DNA from: Hylemonella sp.
GTDB taxonomy: Bacteria > Pseudomonadota > Gammaproteobacteria > Burkholderiales > Burkholderiaceae_C
NCBI RefSeq assembly: GCF_027532185.1
Contig: NZ_JAPZSV010000009.1
Coordinates: forward strand, 1-64,000
Direction of reading: 5' to 3'
DNA: 64,000 nucleotides
Positions 63,300-64,000 of this stretch are shown one piece after another. The position numbers and the translations under genes were made by a program. Below the pieces are notes generated by a model. The model was not told the origin of the DNA and did not search any database. It saw nothing but the letters and a program-made list of their open reading frames with translations. Within the stretch, counting starts at the first letter, position 1. Each line of letters opens with the position of its first letter.

Positions 63300-64000
63300 A
63301 TGGAAGCAGAACGTCGGGATCTGACAGCGGAAGACGGGGGCGTGATCGCGCTGCGCGTCTACGAGCCGGCCACGGCGGCGCGTGCCACCGTGGTCGTCGG
63401 CGGTGCCATGGGCGTACCGCAGGGCTACTACGCGCCCTACGCGCAATGGCTCGCACAGCAGGGCTACCGTGTCTGGACCTTCGACTACCGGGGCCACGGT
63501 GATTCCCTGGCGCATCTGCCCCGTCGTTCCCTGCGTGGCTTCCAGGCCGATCTCTTCGACTGGGCGCGCGATTACGAGACCGTGGTGCTGACGGCGCGAC
63601 GCGAGCGCCCCGCGCAGTCGCTCTATCTGATCGGACACAGCCTCGGCGCGCAGCTGCCGGGCCTGTTCCGCCATCCAGACCAGGTCGACGGCCTCTTCAG
63701 CGTGGCCGCCGGCAGTGGCTACTGGCGAGAGAACGCGCCCCAGCTCAAGCGCAAGGTGCTGTTCTTCTGGCACGTCATGGTGCCGCTGGCCACGCGCGTC
63801 TGCGGCTACTTCCCGGGCAAGCGCCTGGGCATGGTGGGCAATCTCCCGGCCGGCGTCATCCATCAGTGGCGGCGCTGGTGCATGCATCCGCGCTACAGCG
63901 TCGGCGCCGAAGGCGCCGAGGTGGCGCAGCGCTATGCGCGCGCGCGCTTCCCCGTGCAGGCCTGGTCTTTCAGCGATGACGAGCTCATGACCCTGCGCGG
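63300..64000 (+). CDS. Alpha/beta hydrolase (3' end outside window)
   Basis: At least 233 residues are present and the frame remains open at the window end. ATG at 63300 follows AGAGGGGA. N-terminal TVVVGGAMGVPQGYYAPYAQWLAQQGYRVWTFDYRGHGDS is the oxyanion part, and IGHSLGAQLPG carries the nucleophile Ser. The catalytic Asp and His would lie at or past the edge. Family members are esterases and lipases; this one may serve lipid breakdown with the adjacent beta-oxidation operon. Confidence 0.87.
   Translation, partial: MEAERRDLTAEDGGVIALRVYEPATAARATVVVGGAMGVPQGYYAPYAQWLAQQGYRVWTFDYRGHGDSLAHLPRRSLRGFQADLFDWARDYETVVLTARRERPAQSLYLIGHSLGAQLPGLFRHPDQVDGLFSVAAGSGYWRENAPQLKRKVLFFWHVMVPLATRVCGYFPGKRLGMVGNLPAGVIHQWRRWCMHPRYSVGAEGAEVAQRYARARFPVQAWSFSDDELMTLR

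Noticed and set aside
1-64000. tRNA, rRNA, CRISPR array or insertion-sequence transposase
   Set aside because: None was recognised by eye on either strand; a tRNA or covariance-model scan would be needed to exclude small RNAs.

Overview
The window is a chromosomal segment of a GC-rich betaproteobacterium, most likely order Burkholderiales and probably family Comamonadaceae. The evidence is the gene families and neighbourhoods (OmpR/EnvZ, ispDF, a Bug-type TctC receptor, phasin/TetR/ACBP, argB-slmA, a TetR-controlled beta-oxidation operon), the high-GC third codon positions, and the intergenic foldback repeats of a kind I associate with this family. I cannot name a genus.

Layout. (1) 1-8.1 kb: two copies of a structured ~0.5 kb foldback repeat (1-503 and 7485-8049) bracket a Ser/Thr kinase-HDOD-GAF protein, a SIMPL-domain periplasmic protein, ompR-envZ, and ispDF. 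(2) 8.2-12.4 kb: a Bug-family solute receptor, a DUF1840 protein, a CaiB-type CoA transferase, and a leftward phasin-TetR-ACBP operon. (3) 12.5-53.8 kb: about 41 kb of rightward, tightly packed, often overlapping genes for one surface polysaccharide (O-antigen or capsule). (4) 53.8-64 kb: argB, slmA, a fumarylacetoacetase-like hydrolase, and a TetR regulator heading a fatty-acid beta-oxidation operon (acyl-CoA dehydrogenase, DUF2147 protein, FadN-type hydratase/dehydrogenase, thiolase), then an alpha/beta hydrolase cut by the window end.

The polysaccharide locus is modular. It encodes dTDP-L-rhamnose (rfbBDAC), GDP-mannose (manC), a UDP-2,3-diacetamido-glucuronic acid route (tviB/wbpO-type dehydrogenase plus wlbA, wlbB, wlbC), and UDP-N-acetyl-L-fucosamine (fnlB, fnlA, fnlC). 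It ends with a complete UDP-bacillosamine module with its initiating phosphoglycosyl transferase (pglC, D, E, F). A fused glutaminase/N-acetyl-sugar amidotransferase, a Wzx-like flippase and several glycosyltransferases complete it. An H-NS-type gene lies inside the Pgl block.

The most unusual part is 26.4-42.1 kb: a dense set with a GmhA-like isomerase, two epimerases, a split transketolase, a HAD phosphatase, a phosphotransferase-fold kinase, several methyltransferase-type proteins, a Zn-dehydrogenase, a WbuC cupin, two SDRs, a nucleotidyltransferase-kinase fusion whose domains are in the reverse order of HldE, a 2OG-Fe(II) oxygenase, a small LIC12192-like protein and an HddC-like nucleotidyltransferase. 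I interpret this as a horizontally spread pathway for an activated higher-carbon or two-carbon-branched sugar of unknown structure, resembling what has been called a sporadic carbohydrate cluster. No Wzy polymerase, Wzz or ligase is recognisable in the window. No tRNA, rRNA, CRISPR array or transposase was seen.
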